A program made the position numbers and the translations under genes. DNA of 64,000 nt from Achromobacter seleniivolatilans. Its GTDB lineage: Bacteria; Pseudomonadota; Gammaproteobacteria; Burkholderiales; Burkholderiaceae_B. Below the pieces are notes generated by a model. That model did not search any database and had not been told where the DNA came from. It worked only from the letters and a program-made list of their open reading frames with translations. The stretch lies in the NCBI RefSeq assembly GCF_030864005.1, contig NZ_CP132976.1:5518001-5582000 (forward strand). Reading direction: 5' to 3'. Positions within the stretch are counted from its first letter, which is position 1. Each line of letters starts with the position of its first letter. This document shows, one piece after another, positions 9,879-18,830 of the stretch.

Positions 9879-11276
9879 TTACGCGTGCAGCGCCCTGCCA
9901 AACGCTGACAACACCGACTCATGCAATGTCTCTGACAAGGTCGGATGCGCAAACACCGTGTGCATCAGATCTTCTTCAGTCGCCTCCAATGATGCCGCAA
10001 CACCATATCCCGTGATCAGCTCGGACGCCTCCGGGTGGATGATGTGCGCACCCAGCAATTCGCCAGACTTCGCATCAAACACGGTCTTGACCAAGCCCTG
10101 GTCTTCGCCCATTGCAATAGCCTTGCCGTTGCCAGCGAAGGTGAATTTGCCCACACGGATTTCGCTGCCGTTCAGCTTTGCATGTTCGCGCGCGCGGGCT
10201 TCGGTCATGCCGATGCTGGCCACTTGCGGGTACGAATAGGTGCAAGCGGGAATGCGCAAGGGATCGATGGCGTGGACGGGTTTGCCGGCGATGGCTTCCA
10301 CGCACAGAACGCCTTCGTGGCTGGCCTTGTGTGCCAGCCACGGCGCGCCGGCCACGTCGCCGATGGCATAGACGCCCGGTTCGGCGGTGCGGCACTGGGC
10401 GTCCGTGACGATGTGCGTTTTTTCGACTTTGACTCGGGTGTGTTCCAGCCCCAGGCCTTCCACGTTGCCGACGATGCCCGCCGCCACGATGACGCGTTCA
10501 ACCTCTAGTTCCGTTTTCTTGCCTTGCTGATCCAGCGTCACCTTCACGCCAGTTGCCGTCAAGGCTGACGCCGTCACGGCGCATTGCGTCAGTACGCGTA
10601 TGCCTTGTTTTTCGAAGGCTTTGCGCGCCAACGCAGAAATCTCCGCGTCTTCCTGCGGCAGGATCTCGGGCGTCATGTCGATCAGCGTGACATCCGAGCC
10701 GACTGCGCGATAGAAGCTGGCGAACTCGGCGCCAATGGCGCCTGCGCCCACCACCAGCAGCGACTTCGGGATGGCGGCGGGCGCCAGCGCCTGCCGGTAA
10801 GCCCAGATGCGCTCACCCACCGGCAGCGCTGGCAATTCACGTGCGCGTGCACCTGTCGCCAGGATGATGTGCTTGGCTGACAGCGTTGTGCCGTTGTCCA
10901 ACGCCAGCTTGCCAGACCCGGCCAGCCTGGCGGTGGCGGCAAACACCGTCACGCCGTTCTTCTTCATCAGGTGCGCCACGCCCTGGCCCAAACGGCCCGC
11001 GACCTTGCGCGACCGCGCCACCATGACGGCCAGATCGGGGCGGGCATCACCCGCGCCCGTCACGCCGCAATGCGATGCTTCCTGGCACGCGCGCAGCACC
11101 GTCGCGCTGTGCAACAGCGCCTTGGTGGGAATGCAGCCCCAGTTCAGGCAGATACCGCCCAGTTCTGCGCGTTCCACCAGCGCCACCGACATGCCCAGCT
11201 GCGTGGCGCGTATGGCCGCCACGTAGCCGCCAGGGCCGCCGCCGACGACGATCAGATCAAACGTAGTCTTCGTCAT
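9879..11276 (-). CDS. lpdA: Dihydrolipoamide dehydrogenase (E3)
   Basis: Flavoprotein that reoxidises the lipoyl group of E2 and makes NADH. The 465-residue protein has the FAD Rossmann motif VVGGGPGGYVAAIRA at the N-terminus, the redox-active disulfide GGICLNWGCIPTKALLHSA, an NAD-binding GAGAIGAEFASFYRAVG, the ATG/TGARARE motif and the C-terminal His-Glu pair in AHPTLSETLHE. The start at 11276 (MTKTTFDLIVV) lies 8 bases after the E2 stop; the open frame extends further upstream into E2 and is not used. It is the last gene of the operon that begins with the ABC binding protein at 21170, and serves the dedicated E1-E2 beside it. Confidence 0.94.
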   Translation of the reverse strand: MTKTTFDLIVVGGGPGGYVAAIRATQLGMSVALVERAELGGICLNWGCIPTKALLHSATVLRACQEASHCGVTGAGDARPDLAVMVARSRKVAGRLGQGVAHLMKKNGVTVFAATARLAGSGKLALDNGTTLSAKHIILATGARARELPALPVGERIWAYRQALAPAAIPKSLLVVGAGAIGAEFASFYRAVGSDVTLIDMTPEILPQEDAEISALARKAFEKQGIRVLTQCAVTASALTATGVKVTLDQQGKKTELEVERVIVAAGIVGNVEGLGLEHTRVKVEKTHIVTDAQCRTAEPGVYAIGDVAGAPWLAHKASHEGVLCVEAIAGKPVHAIDPLRIPACTYSYPQVASIGMTEARAREHAKLNGSEIRVGKFTFAGNGKAIAMGEDQGLVKTVFDAKSGELLGAHIIHPEASELITGYGVAASLEATEEDLMHTVFAHPTLSETLHESVLSAFGRALHA

Positions 11277-11284
11277 TGTCGGGC

Positions 11285-12556
11285 TCACAGCAGGATGCGT
11301 ACGGGGTTTTCGATCAGCATTCGGAATGCGGCCAGCCAACGCGCACCGACCGCGCCGTCAACCGCCCGGTGGTCGGCCGACAGAGTCACCGTCATGACGG
11401 TGGCGGCGGTTAGTTCGCCGTTGTCGCCCACGACGGGGCGGCGTTCAGCCGCGCCCACAGCCAGAATGGCGGCTTGCGGCGGGTTGATGATGGCGGCGAA
11501 CTGGCTGATGCCGTACATGCCCAGGTTGCTGACGGTGAGTGATCCGCCGGTGAATTCTTCGGGCTTCAAACGATTGATCTTGGCGCGGCCAGCCAGCTCG
11601 ACGATCTCGCCTGCGATAGCGGACAGGGACTTCACGTCGGCGTCGCGCACGATGGGCGTGACCAGGCCGCCGTCAGTTGCCACCGCCACCGAAATGTCGG
11701 CGCCTGCGTGATACTCGATGGCGTCTTCGTGCCAGCTGACATTCACCTCGGGCACTTCGCGCAAGGCCAGCGCCGCGGCGCGCACGATGAAGTCATTGAC
11801 CGACAGCTTCACCGCGCCGCCGTGATTGGCTTGCGAGCGCAACGCCAGCAGCGCGTCCATCCTGCAATCCACAGACAGGTAGAAATGCGGCACGTTCTGC
11901 TTGCTTTCGGTCAGGCGGCGGGCGATGGCGCGGCGCATGCCGGTGTGCGGGACGCGGCGGGCGGCCGGCCGGCCAGCGGCTTGCGCAAGCGCGGCAGTTG
12001 GCGCGCGGTCGCGTGCTGCTTCAACGTCGCGGCGCACGATGCGGCCGTGCGGGCCTGTGCCGCTAACGCCCAGTAGATCCACGTGCCATTGCGCGGCAAG
12101 ACGCCGGGCCAGCGGGCTGGCGAACAAGCGGCCGCCGGGAATCGCGGCGGGGGTATTTGTTGCGGGGGCGGCAGCAGAAGGCGTTGATGCCGTTGCAGAC
12201 GGCGCGGCTTGAACAGCCGCAGCCGCAGCCGGAGCCGCAGCAGGGGTAGCAGTTGCGGCAGCCGCTGCGCCGCCGTTCTCGGCCAAAGCGCGGTCTATGG
12301 CCGAGGCATCGTCGCCATCGGCCAGCAGCACGCCAATCACGGTGTTGATCGGCACCGATGCCGCGCCGGCCTGCACGACGATGCGGCCAAGGACGCCCGC
12401 GTGCTCGGCGTTGATTTCAACAATGGCTTTTTCAGTTTCGATTTCGGCCAGCGCATCGCCCACGGCGACGGAGTCGCCTTCTTTCTTGAGCCACTGGTGC
12501 AGGTTGCCGCCCGAGGTGTCGGCGGCAACGGAGGGGAGTTTGATCAGGTGAGCCAC
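11285..12556 (-). CDS. 2-oxoacid dehydrogenase-type acyltransferase (E2)
   Basis: Core acyltransferase of the complex, 423 residues. Order: lipoyl domain (residues 1-77) with the lipoyl-lysine in EIETEKAIVEI; an Ala/Pro-rich flexible linker at about 95-140; peripheral subunit-binding domain (FASPLARRLAAQWHVDL...GTGPHGRIVRRDVEAA); catalytic domain from about 195 ending in the active-site LSADHRAVDGAVGARWL. There is a single lipoyl domain. It resembles the acetoin/branched-chain E2 group, but the substrate cannot be fixed from sequence. Between the VOC gene and E3 in the operon. Confidence 0.93.
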   Translation of the reverse strand: MAHLIKLPSVAADTSGGNLHQWLKKEGDSVAVGDALAEIETEKAIVEINAEHAGVLGRIVVQAGAASVPINTVIGVLLADGDDASAIDRALAENGGAAAAATATPAAAPAAAAAVQAAPSATASTPSAAAPATNTPAAIPGGRLFASPLARRLAAQWHVDLLGVSGTGPHGRIVRRDVEAARDRAPTAALAQAAGRPAARRVPHTGMRRAIARRLTESKQNVPHFYLSVDCRMDALLALRSQANHGGAVKLSVNDFIVRAAALALREVPEVNVSWHEDAIEYHAGADISVAVATDGGLVTPIVRDADVKSLSAIAGEIVELAGRAKINRLKPEEFTGGSLTVSNLGMYGISQFAAIINPPQAAILAVGAAERRPVVGDNGELTAATVMTVTLSADHRAVDGAVGARWLAAFRMLIENPVRILL

Positions 12557-12565
12557 GATGTATTC

Positions 12566-13054
12566 CTATTCTGCGGCGCTGGCCAGGTCGGGGCGGTAAG
12601 CGGCGGGATCGTCGTATTCGACCAGTTCCAGCACATTGCCTTCCGGGTCGCGGAAGAAGGCCAGCCAGGTGCCGGGGCGTACTTCCATCGGCGCGGGCGC
12701 GCTGTCGAACGCGACGCCACGGGCCTCCAGATTTCGCACGACACCGGCCAGATCGCGAACGATGAAGGTCAGGTAGGTGGAGCCCTGCCGATCCAGAATG
12801 GCTGCGCCGCGCACTGCCGCATCAGGCGCCGCGCTGGGTTGCAGCAGCTTGATGCGCTCGCCATAAGGCGTTTGCAAGCGCGCCACGTCGTAGCTGTGTT
12901 GAGTCAGTCCCGTGGCGCGCGCTTTGTCGGCAGGGACCGTGACGCGGTTGATCAGCGTCAGGCCAACGACATCGGTATAAAAGGCCAGCAGCGCGTCCAG
13001 ATTCGCGCAGCAAATGCCGACTTCCATCGGCACGGTCATATGCAGCGCGCTCAT
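12566..13054 (-). CDS. VOC-family (glyoxalase/dioxygenase fold) protein
   Basis: 162-residue vicinal-oxygen-chelate protein with two beta-alpha-beta-beta-beta modules: the first starts VGICCANLDALLAFYTDVVG, the second STYLTFIVRDLAGVVRNLEA and ends RDPEGNVLELVEYDD, where the final Glu is a usual metal ligand. It starts in an ATGA overlap with the E1 stop and is followed 9 bases later by E2, so it is embedded between E1 and E2. That placement suggests an isomerase/epimerase or lyase acting on the pathway substrate or its CoA product. No defined activity can be assigned. Confidence 0.82.
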   Translation of the reverse strand: MSALHMTVPMEVGICCANLDALLAFYTDVVGLTLINRVTVPADKARATGLTQHSYDVARLQTPYGERIKLLQPSAAPDAAVRGAAILDRQGSTYLTFIVRDLAGVVRNLEARGVAFDSAPAPMEVRPGTWLAFFRDPEGNVLELVEYDDPAAYRPDLASAAE

Positions 13055-15234
13055 GCCTGTTCTCCCAAGTCAGCCAATACGTCGGCCAAACCGGCCATGA
13101 CTTCATCGGTGTCGGCAAACGCCGCGCGTTCCAGCACTTTGGAAATGCTGGGCGACGCTTCGCCGCCTGTGACGCGCTTGATCGGCTGATCCAGCCAATC
13201 AAAGTAGCGGCGCTGGATTTCGTCGGCCAGCATGGCGCCGTAGGACGTGCCGCGCGCGCCTTGTTCCACGATCAGCACGTTGTTGGTCTTCTTGATGCTG
13301 GCGCCGATGGTGTCCCAGTCCAGGCTGGCGCGGTCCAGCGTGCGCAGGTCGATGATTTCGGCATCCACGCCTGCGTCTTCGGCGGCCTTGAGTGCGCGGC
13401 TGACCATGGACAGGTAGGTCAGAATCGTGACTTTGCTACCTGCGCGGCGCACGCGCGCCTTGCCAAACGGAATGGCATAGTCCAGATCGCCGTCGGGCAC
13501 GTTGCCCGACGAGGCATAGAGGTCCACGTGTTCAATGACCAGCACCGGGTCTTTGGACGCCAGCGCAGTGTTCATCAAGCCGATGTACTCATACGGCGTG
13601 GACGGCGCCACGATGCGCCAGCCTGGCGCCGTGGCGAAGATGCCGGCAGGGTCCATGGAATGCTGCGAGCCATAACCCGTGCCCATCGCAACCTTGGTGC
13701 GCAGCACGAAAGGTACGTCGATGTCACCGCCAAACATGTGGCGGGCCTTGCCGATCTGGTTGAAGATCTGGTCGGCGGCAACCCACATGAAGTCGGGGTA
13801 CATGAATTCCACGATGGGCTTGTAGCGGCCGTCCATCGCCAAGCCGCCGCCCAGGCCGGCAAATGCGTTTTCCGAGATCGGGGTGCCCAGCACGCGGTCA
13901 GGGTATTTGTCCTTCAGGCCGCGCGTGGCGCCGTTGGTGCCGCCCTTCAGGCGGTGTACGTCTTCGCCCAGCACGACGACGCCGCCGTCCGTCTCCATGC
14001 GGCGGTCCAGCACGTCGGCCACTGCGTCGACGAACTTGCGGTCGATGGAGGCGCCCGCATAGTCGGCGGCATCTTGGTAACGCAGGTCAGCCAGCTCCGC
14101 GCCATCGCTGCGCAGGCCGACATCACGGAAGTCAGGGCTGGGCCACAGATCGGCGCGCACGCGGCGCTTGCCGCCATCAGCGGCTTCGGTCAGGCGGCCG
14201 GACACGTCTTTCATGACGTCCTTGCAGCGCTGGCGCAGGGCGTCGACTTCGGCTTGCGTGATCAACTGGCGGCCGATCATTTCGGCGGCGATCTTGTCCA
14301 GGGGATCGCGGCGGCGCCATTGCGCTTCTTCGTCCTTGCTGCGGTAACCGAACGCGCTGCCGGGGAACGGACCGTTCTGGTGGAAGAAGCGGTACACATC
14401 CACTTCCACAATGGTCGGGCCGTTGCCGGCGCGCATGTGCGCAACCGCTTCCGACATGGCCAGATGCACGGCCAGGGGGTCCATGCCGTCGACTTTCCAC
14501 GAGGGAATGTTGAAGGCCAGGCCGCGCGCGGACAAGCGCGGTTCGGCGGTGGACTCTTCCACCGTGGTCGATACGGCGTAGCGGTTGTTCTCAATGAAGA
14601 AGCACAGCGGGGTCTTCCACGCGGCGGTCAGGTTCATCGTTTCCAGCACGGAGCCGATGTTCACCGCGCCGTCGCCGAAGTAGGTTACGGCCACGCGGTC
14701 GGTGCCTGCGTGTTTGTGCGCCCAGCCCGCGCCGGCCGCTAGCGGCACGCCGCCGCCGACGATGGCGTTGGTGCCAAGCGCGCCCGCTTCCAGCCAGCGC
14801 AAGTGCATGCTGCCCCCACGTCCGCGGCAATAGCCTTGCGCCAGCCCCATGATTTCGGCCAGCGTCTTTTGCAGGACCTCGTCGATGGCGGGGTTCAGCG
14901 GGTTGCGCGGGTCCAGGCCCAAGGGCGCGACGTGCTGTAGCGCCTTCGCCAGGAATTGATGGTGGCCGCGATGCGAGCCGTTTATCTGGTCGCCAGCGCC
15001 CAAGGCCAGCACGGAGCCGACAGCGCCGCCTTCCTGGCCCACGGACGAGTGCGCGGGGCCGTGAACCAGGCCTTCGGCGGCCAGGTCCAGCACGGCCTCT
15101 TCAAAGGCGCGAATCCAGTGCAACTGGGTCAACATGGTGCCGAGCAGGGCGGGGTCCGCCTGCTGCCAGTCCTTTGCGTCGACCGTCAGTTGCCGCCAGG
15201 GCGCTTGGGGCTCAAGCGGTTGGTAGGTGGCCAT
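13051..15234 (-). CDS. Fused alpha-beta E1 of a 2-oxoacid dehydrogenase-type complex
   Basis: Thiamine diphosphate-dependent decarboxylating/cleaving subunit, 727 residues, joining what are usually two proteins. Residues about 1-340 are the alpha part with the ThDP-binding GDGAVNIG...IENN motif at about 185-215 and the HSSVGQEGGAVG entry segment. From about residue 390 comes the beta (transketolase-like) part: VVLGEDVHRLKGGTNGATRG, TPISENAFAGLGGGLAMDG, then the C-terminal transketolase domain. It starts the enzymatic part of the operon after the dehydrogenase gene. Family members act on pyruvate, acetoin or branched 2-oxoacids; the actual substrate is not known here. Confidence 0.92.
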   Translation of the reverse strand: MATYQPLEPQAPWRQLTVDAKDWQQADPALLGTMLTQLHWIRAFEEAVLDLAAEGLVHGPAHSSVGQEGGAVGSVLALGAGDQINGSHRGHHQFLAKALQHVAPLGLDPRNPLNPAIDEVLQKTLAEIMGLAQGYCRGRGGSMHLRWLEAGALGTNAIVGGGVPLAAGAGWAHKHAGTDRVAVTYFGDGAVNIGSVLETMNLTAAWKTPLCFFIENNRYAVSTTVEESTAEPRLSARGLAFNIPSWKVDGMDPLAVHLAMSEAVAHMRAGNGPTIVEVDVYRFFHQNGPFPGSAFGYRSKDEEAQWRRRDPLDKIAAEMIGRQLITQAEVDALRQRCKDVMKDVSGRLTEAADGGKRRVRADLWPSPDFRDVGLRSDGAELADLRYQDAADYAGASIDRKFVDAVADVLDRRMETDGGVVVLGEDVHRLKGGTNGATRGLKDKYPDRVLGTPISENAFAGLGGGLAMDGRYKPIVEFMYPDFMWVAADQIFNQIGKARHMFGGDIDVPFVLRTKVAMGTGYGSQHSMDPAGIFATAPGWRIVAPSTPYEYIGLMNTALASKDPVLVIEHVDLYASSGNVPDGDLDYAIPFGKARVRRAGSKVTILTYLSMVSRALKAAEDAGVDAEIIDLRTLDRASLDWDTIGASIKKTNNVLIVEQGARGTSYGAMLADEIQRRYFDWLDQPIKRVTGGEASPSISKVLERAAFADTDEVMAGLADVLADLGEQA

Positions 15235-15271
15235 GAGTGAATCTCCAGAAATTGTTTAGCTTGCAGTGCGG

Positions 15272-16060
15272 TTAGAGGTAGCTGTAGCGGCTCCAGCCGC
15301 CGTCTGCCACCAGGGTGTGTCCGGTGATGTAGGCGGCCTGGCGCGATGCCAAAAATACCGCCAGATCGGCCATTTCGGCCGGCTGCGCCATGCGGCGCAA
15401 GGGTGTGCGTTGCTTCAGGCGTTCGGGGTCCAGCCGGCCGCGCGCGGCAAGATCGCGCACCAGATCGGTTTCCACGTAACCCGGGGCCAGCGCGTTGACA
15501 CGCACCCCCATCGGGCCCCATTCCACGGCCAGGGTTTCGGTCAGCAGCACGACGGCGCCTTTGGTGGCGCAATAAGCCGCGCGGTCAGGCGCGGCCACCA
15601 CGCCATACATGGAAGCCAGATTGATGATGGCGCCCGTGCCTGCCGGCACCATGCGGCGGCCGGCGGCCTGCGCGCACAGAAAAACGCCGGTCAGATTGAT
15701 ATCCACGGCCCGGCGCCATTCGTCCACGGTGACTTCCAGCGTGGGCTTGTTGGCCGAGATGCCTGCGTTGTTGACCAGCACGTCGATGCGGCCCCAGGCC
15801 TGCTCGACCTGGGCAAAGGCGCGCTCCACGGCATCGGCGTCGGTGACGGACGCCTGGACGGCGAGCGCGTCGCCGCCCGCGGCCTGTAAACCGGCCACGG
15901 CTTCATTGAGGGCGTCTGCGTCCATGTCCAGCAGCGCGACGCGCGCGCCCTGGCGCACGAAGGCCTGCGCGGTGGCGTAGCCGATGCCTTTGGCGCCGCC
16001 TGTGATGACGACGCTTTGTCCGCGCAGATCGCTATGGATGACTTCAGTAGGATTGTCCAA
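15272..16060 (-). CDS. Short-chain dehydrogenase/reductase
   Basis: NAD(P)-dependent oxidoreductase of 262 residues. Cofactor motif TGGAKGIGYATA at about 20-31, NNAGI at about 92, catalytic serine in LASMYG, and the Tyr-Lys pair as YCATK (about 160). The C-terminus ITGHTLVADGGWSRY is the usual SDR end. Located between the ABC ATPase genes and E1, it probably oxidises an imported hydroxy compound to the keto form cleaved by E1; this is inferred from gene order. A second, different SDR (21613) is divergent from the same operon. Confidence 0.9.
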   Translation of the reverse strand: MDNPTEVIHSDLRGQSVVITGGAKGIGYATAQAFVRQGARVALLDMDADALNEAVAGLQAAGGDALAVQASVTDADAVERAFAQVEQAWGRIDVLVNNAGISANKPTLEVTVDEWRRAVDINLTGVFLCAQAAGRRMVPAGTGAIINLASMYGVVAAPDRAAYCATKGAVVLLTETLAVEWGPMGVRVNALAPGYVETDLVRDLAARGRLDPERLKQRTPLRRMAQPAEMADLAVFLASRQAAYITGHTLVADGGWSRYSYL

Positions 16061-16096
16061 AGTGGTTGCCTGTAGAAAGATTGCGTGAGGGCGGCG

Positions 16097-16816
16097 TCAG
16101 ACTGCCAGCCATTCCTGGACGACGTCCTGGCGCTCATGCAGCTGCGCGGGCGGTCCTTCAAACACGATGCGGCCATGGCCCATCACGCTGACGCGCGTGG
16201 AAACCTTCAGCGCAATGGTCAGCTTCTGTTCCACCAGCACGACGGATACGCCGCGTTGGTGGATGTCGCGAATCACATCTGCGATCACTTCCACGATCTT
16301 GGGCGCAAGGCCTTCCGTGGGCTCGTCGATCAGCATCACCTTCGGGTTGCCCAGCAACGAACGGCACATCGTCAGCATCTGCTGTTCGCCGCCCGACAGG
16401 TTGCCTGCCTTGGTGTTGACGCGTTCCTTCAAGCGAGGGAAGTACTCAAACATTTGCGCCACGGTCCAGAAGGGTGCGTCCTCACGCTTGGGCTGTTCGC
16501 CCATGCGCAGGTTTTCGTCCACGGTCAGATTGGCGAAGACTTCGCGTTCTTCGGGCACGAAACCCAAGCCGGCGCGTGCGATCTCAAAGGGGCGTTTGTT
16601 GGTGATGTCGCGGCCTTCGATGGTGATGCGGCCGCCGGTCACGTCCACCAGGCCCATGATGCTTTTCATGGTGGTGGAGCGGCCCGCGCCATTGCGGCCC
16701 AGCAGGCTGACCACTTCGCCGTGGCCAATGGACAGGTCTATGCCGTGCAGGATGTGGCTCTTGCCGTAGTGGGCATGCACGCCTTGCAGGCTCAACAGGG
16801 GGGATTGCGCCGTCAT
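16097..16816 (-). CDS. livF: LIV-type ABC transporter ATP-binding protein LivF
   Basis: 239-residue ATPase of the branched-chain amino acid (HAAT) importer family. Walker A reads GRNGAGRST: the residue that is normally the nucleotide-binding lysine is Arg46 (codon at 16679-16681). The signature LSGGEQQML, Walker B VMLIDEPTEGLAP and the switch region VVLVEQ are intact. It starts in a 4-base overlap with the stop of livG and precedes the SDR by 36 bases. The arginine variant may be a subfamily feature or may alter ATP use. Confidence 0.92.
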   Translation of the reverse strand: MTAQSPLLSLQGVHAHYGKSHILHGIDLSIGHGEVVSLLGRNGAGRSTTMKSIMGLVDVTGGRITIEGRDITNKRPFEIARAGLGFVPEEREVFANLTVDENLRMGEQPKREDAPFWTVAQMFEYFPRLKERVNTKAGNLSGGEQQMLTMCRSLLGNPKVMLIDEPTEGLAPKIVEVIADVIRDIHQRGVSVVLVEQKLTIALKVSTRVSVMGHGRIVFEGPPAQLHERQDVVQEWLAV

Positions 16817-17565
16817 ACCGTTTCCTCTCCCAGATAGGCTTCGCGCACGCGGGCATCGCCGCGTATGGCTGCGGGCGTGCCGGTGGCAAGGATTTCGCCG
16901 TAGACCAGCACGCTGATGCGGTCGGCCAGCGAGAACACCACCTGCATGTCGTGCTCGACGATCAGCAGCGTGCAGTCGCGGGTCACGTCCTTGATCAGTT
17001 CAACCGTGTAGTCGACTTCGTGTTGAGACATGCCGGCCATCGGCTCATCCAGCAAGATGACTTTGGGCCGCGATGCCAGGGTCATGCCGATTTCCAGCGA
17101 GCGCTGCTCGGAATAGTTCAGATCGCCAGCGGCCGTTTCCTTCTTCGCCGTCAGCCGCACTTTTTCCAGCAGACGGTCCACGTCTTCGTTCACGGCGCGG
17201 TTGCGCGCAATGGGACGCCAGAAGTTGTAGACCAGGCCATGCATGCGCTGCACTGCCAAGCGCAGGTTTTCACGCACTGACAGGCGCGGGAAGACGTTGG
17301 TGATCTGGAACGAGCGCGCGAGCCCCAGCCGGTTGATGGCCTCGGGCGACAGGCCGCCGATTGAGCGCGACCTCAGGTTGATGTCGCCTGAGGTTGGCGC
17401 AAACGAGCCGGACATCAGATGGAATAGCGTGGACTTGCCGGCGCCGTTCGGGCCGATCACGGCATGGCGTTCACCGGCCTCGATGGCAAGGTTTACGCCG
17501 CGGATGATCTGCGCTTCGCCAAAGGACTTGCGCACGTCGGTCAGGGTCAGGATGTCGTGGCTCAT
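16813..17565 (-). CDS. livG: LIV-type ABC transporter ATP-binding protein LivG
   Basis: 250-residue ATPase pairing with LivF. Walker A is GPNGAGKST (normal lysine). The signature is NYSEQRSLEIG, the form common in LivG proteins, Walker B is VILLDEPMAGMS, and the C-terminal LivG tail ends AIRGDARVREAYLGEE, characteristic of the family. Start and stop overlap the neighbouring genes by 4 bases on each side, showing tight translational coupling. Confidence 0.93.
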   Translation of the reverse strand: MSHDILTLTDVRKSFGEAQIIRGVNLAIEAGERHAVIGPNGAGKSTLFHLMSGSFAPTSGDINLRSRSIGGLSPEAINRLGLARSFQITNVFPRLSVRENLRLAVQRMHGLVYNFWRPIARNRAVNEDVDRLLEKVRLTAKKETAAGDLNYSEQRSLEIGMTLASRPKVILLDEPMAGMSQHEVDYTVELIKDVTRDCTLLIVEHDMQVVFSLADRISVLVYGEILATGTPAAIRGDARVREAYLGEETV

Positions 17566-18830
17566 TTTGCGGGCTCCAGCACGGGGGCGGCATCGGCGTC
17601 ATCGCGCCACAGGGCCATCGCCCAGCGGCATGCCAAGAGGCCCGCGGCGAACAGCGCCACAGGCACCAGCCAGGTGGACAGCGCCAGCGGCGCCCAGTCG
17701 TGGCCGAACAAGGGAATGGCGGGCCAGCCGGCCTCGGGGTTCATCGCCAACAGGGCGCGGTAGTCGCGTGCAAACATGCGTTGCAGCAATTCAACGCTGA
17801 AGACGGTTGCGGCGGTCAGCAGCAAGCCCGACGCGACCGACACGGCCGCGCGCGGCAGCCAATTGGCCAGGCCGCGCTCGCGCAGCGACTTGGCGGCGCG
17901 TTGCACCAGACCCACCAGGCCGTCCGGCACAAACAGCATCACCAGCACGAACAGCACGCCTTGATACAGCAACCACGAGCGCGTGATGTCGGCCAGCGTT
18001 TGCGACAGGAAAGTCAGGATGGACGCGCCCAGCACCGGGCCCAGGAAGGCATTGACGCCGCCGATGTAGGCAAACAGCACGGCATCGGTGGACAGCTTGA
18101 CCTCGAACAACACGTAGTTGCCGGCTTCAATGTTCAAGGCTTGCAAGCCACCCGCAATGCCGGCAAACATGGCCGACAGCGCAAACACCATGGTCTTGAG
18201 CGCATGAGGGCGGTAGCCCAGATAGCGCAGACGGTTGGCGTTTTCACGCAGGCCCAGCGTCAGCCGACCCAGCGGCGTGCGCGTCAGCCCATACAAGGCC
18301 GCCAGCGAGATCAGCACCCAGGCCAGCACCAGGAAATACACCTCGATGTCCGAGCCAAAGGTAAAACCCCAGGCCGGCATGCGCATGGCGGATACGCCGG
18401 CTTCGCCGCCGAACACGCCTTTCAGATGGGGTGCCAGCGCATGCAGCAGTTCCGCCAATGCCAGCGTGATCATTGAAAAGTACACGCCGGAACGCATGGT
18501 GGCGAACCAGCCTGCGACCAGCCCGAACAACAGGCCGGCGACGCCACCCACCAGCGGCATCAACGGCGTGGGCAAGAGGCCCGCGCCGCCCAGCGCATTC
18601 ATGGCGTGAATGGTGGCGAACGTGCCCACCCCAAAATAGGCGGCGTGGCCGAAAGACAGCATGCCGCCTTGGCCCGCCAGCAGGTTGAAGGCGCAGGCAA
18701 ACAGCGCCGCGATCAGCATTTGCACGGCCGCTACCAGCTGGCCTGGGGGCAACAGCCAGGGCAGGGCGCAGAGCGCCGCCACGCACAGTATCAACAGCAG
18801 CACGCCTGAGGCGCGTTGGGTTTGCTTCAC
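17562..18830 (-). CDS. livM: LIV-type ABC permease LivM with C-terminal extension
   Basis: Inner-membrane permease of 422 residues. The GTG start at 18830 overlaps the livH stop (gTGA); a much longer upstream frame lies inside livH and is rejected. Family features: FNLLAGQGGMLSFGHAAYFG near the N-terminus and LGLRENANRLRYLGY, the EAA-like loop touching the ATPases. The core ends at about residue 310. The remaining 110 residues add further hydrophobic segments (about VSVASGLLLTAATVFSVELL and STWLVPVALFAAGLLACRW) not needed by a standard permease. Confidence 0.9.
   Translation of the reverse strand: MKQTQRASGVLLLILCVAALCALPWLLPPGQLVAAVQMLIAALFACAFNLLAGQGGMLSFGHAAYFGVGTFATIHAMNALGGAGLLPTPLMPLVGGVAGLLFGLVAGWFATMRSGVYFSMITLALAELLHALAPHLKGVFGGEAGVSAMRMPAWGFTFGSDIEVYFLVLAWVLISLAALYGLTRTPLGRLTLGLRENANRLRYLGYRPHALKTMVFALSAMFAGIAGGLQALNIEAGNYVLFEVKLSTDAVLFAYIGGVNAFLGPVLGASILTFLSQTLADITRSWLLYQGVLFVLVMLFVPDGLVGLVQRAAKSLRERGLANWLPRAAVSVASGLLLTAATVFSVELLQRMFARDYRALLAMNPEAGWPAIPLFGHDWAPLALSTWLVPVALFAAGLLACRWAMALWRDDADAAPVLEPAK

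Noticed and set aside
13261..14742. 493-codon open frame opposite the E1 gene.
   Set aside because: Antisense to a fused E1 with full ThDP motifs; composition is that of a GC-rich shadow frame.
9879..16060. Acetoin dehydrogenase (aco) operon.
   Set aside because: No acoX or acoR is present, E1 is fused, and a VOC gene and LIV transporter are included. Acetoin remains possible as substrate but is not supported.
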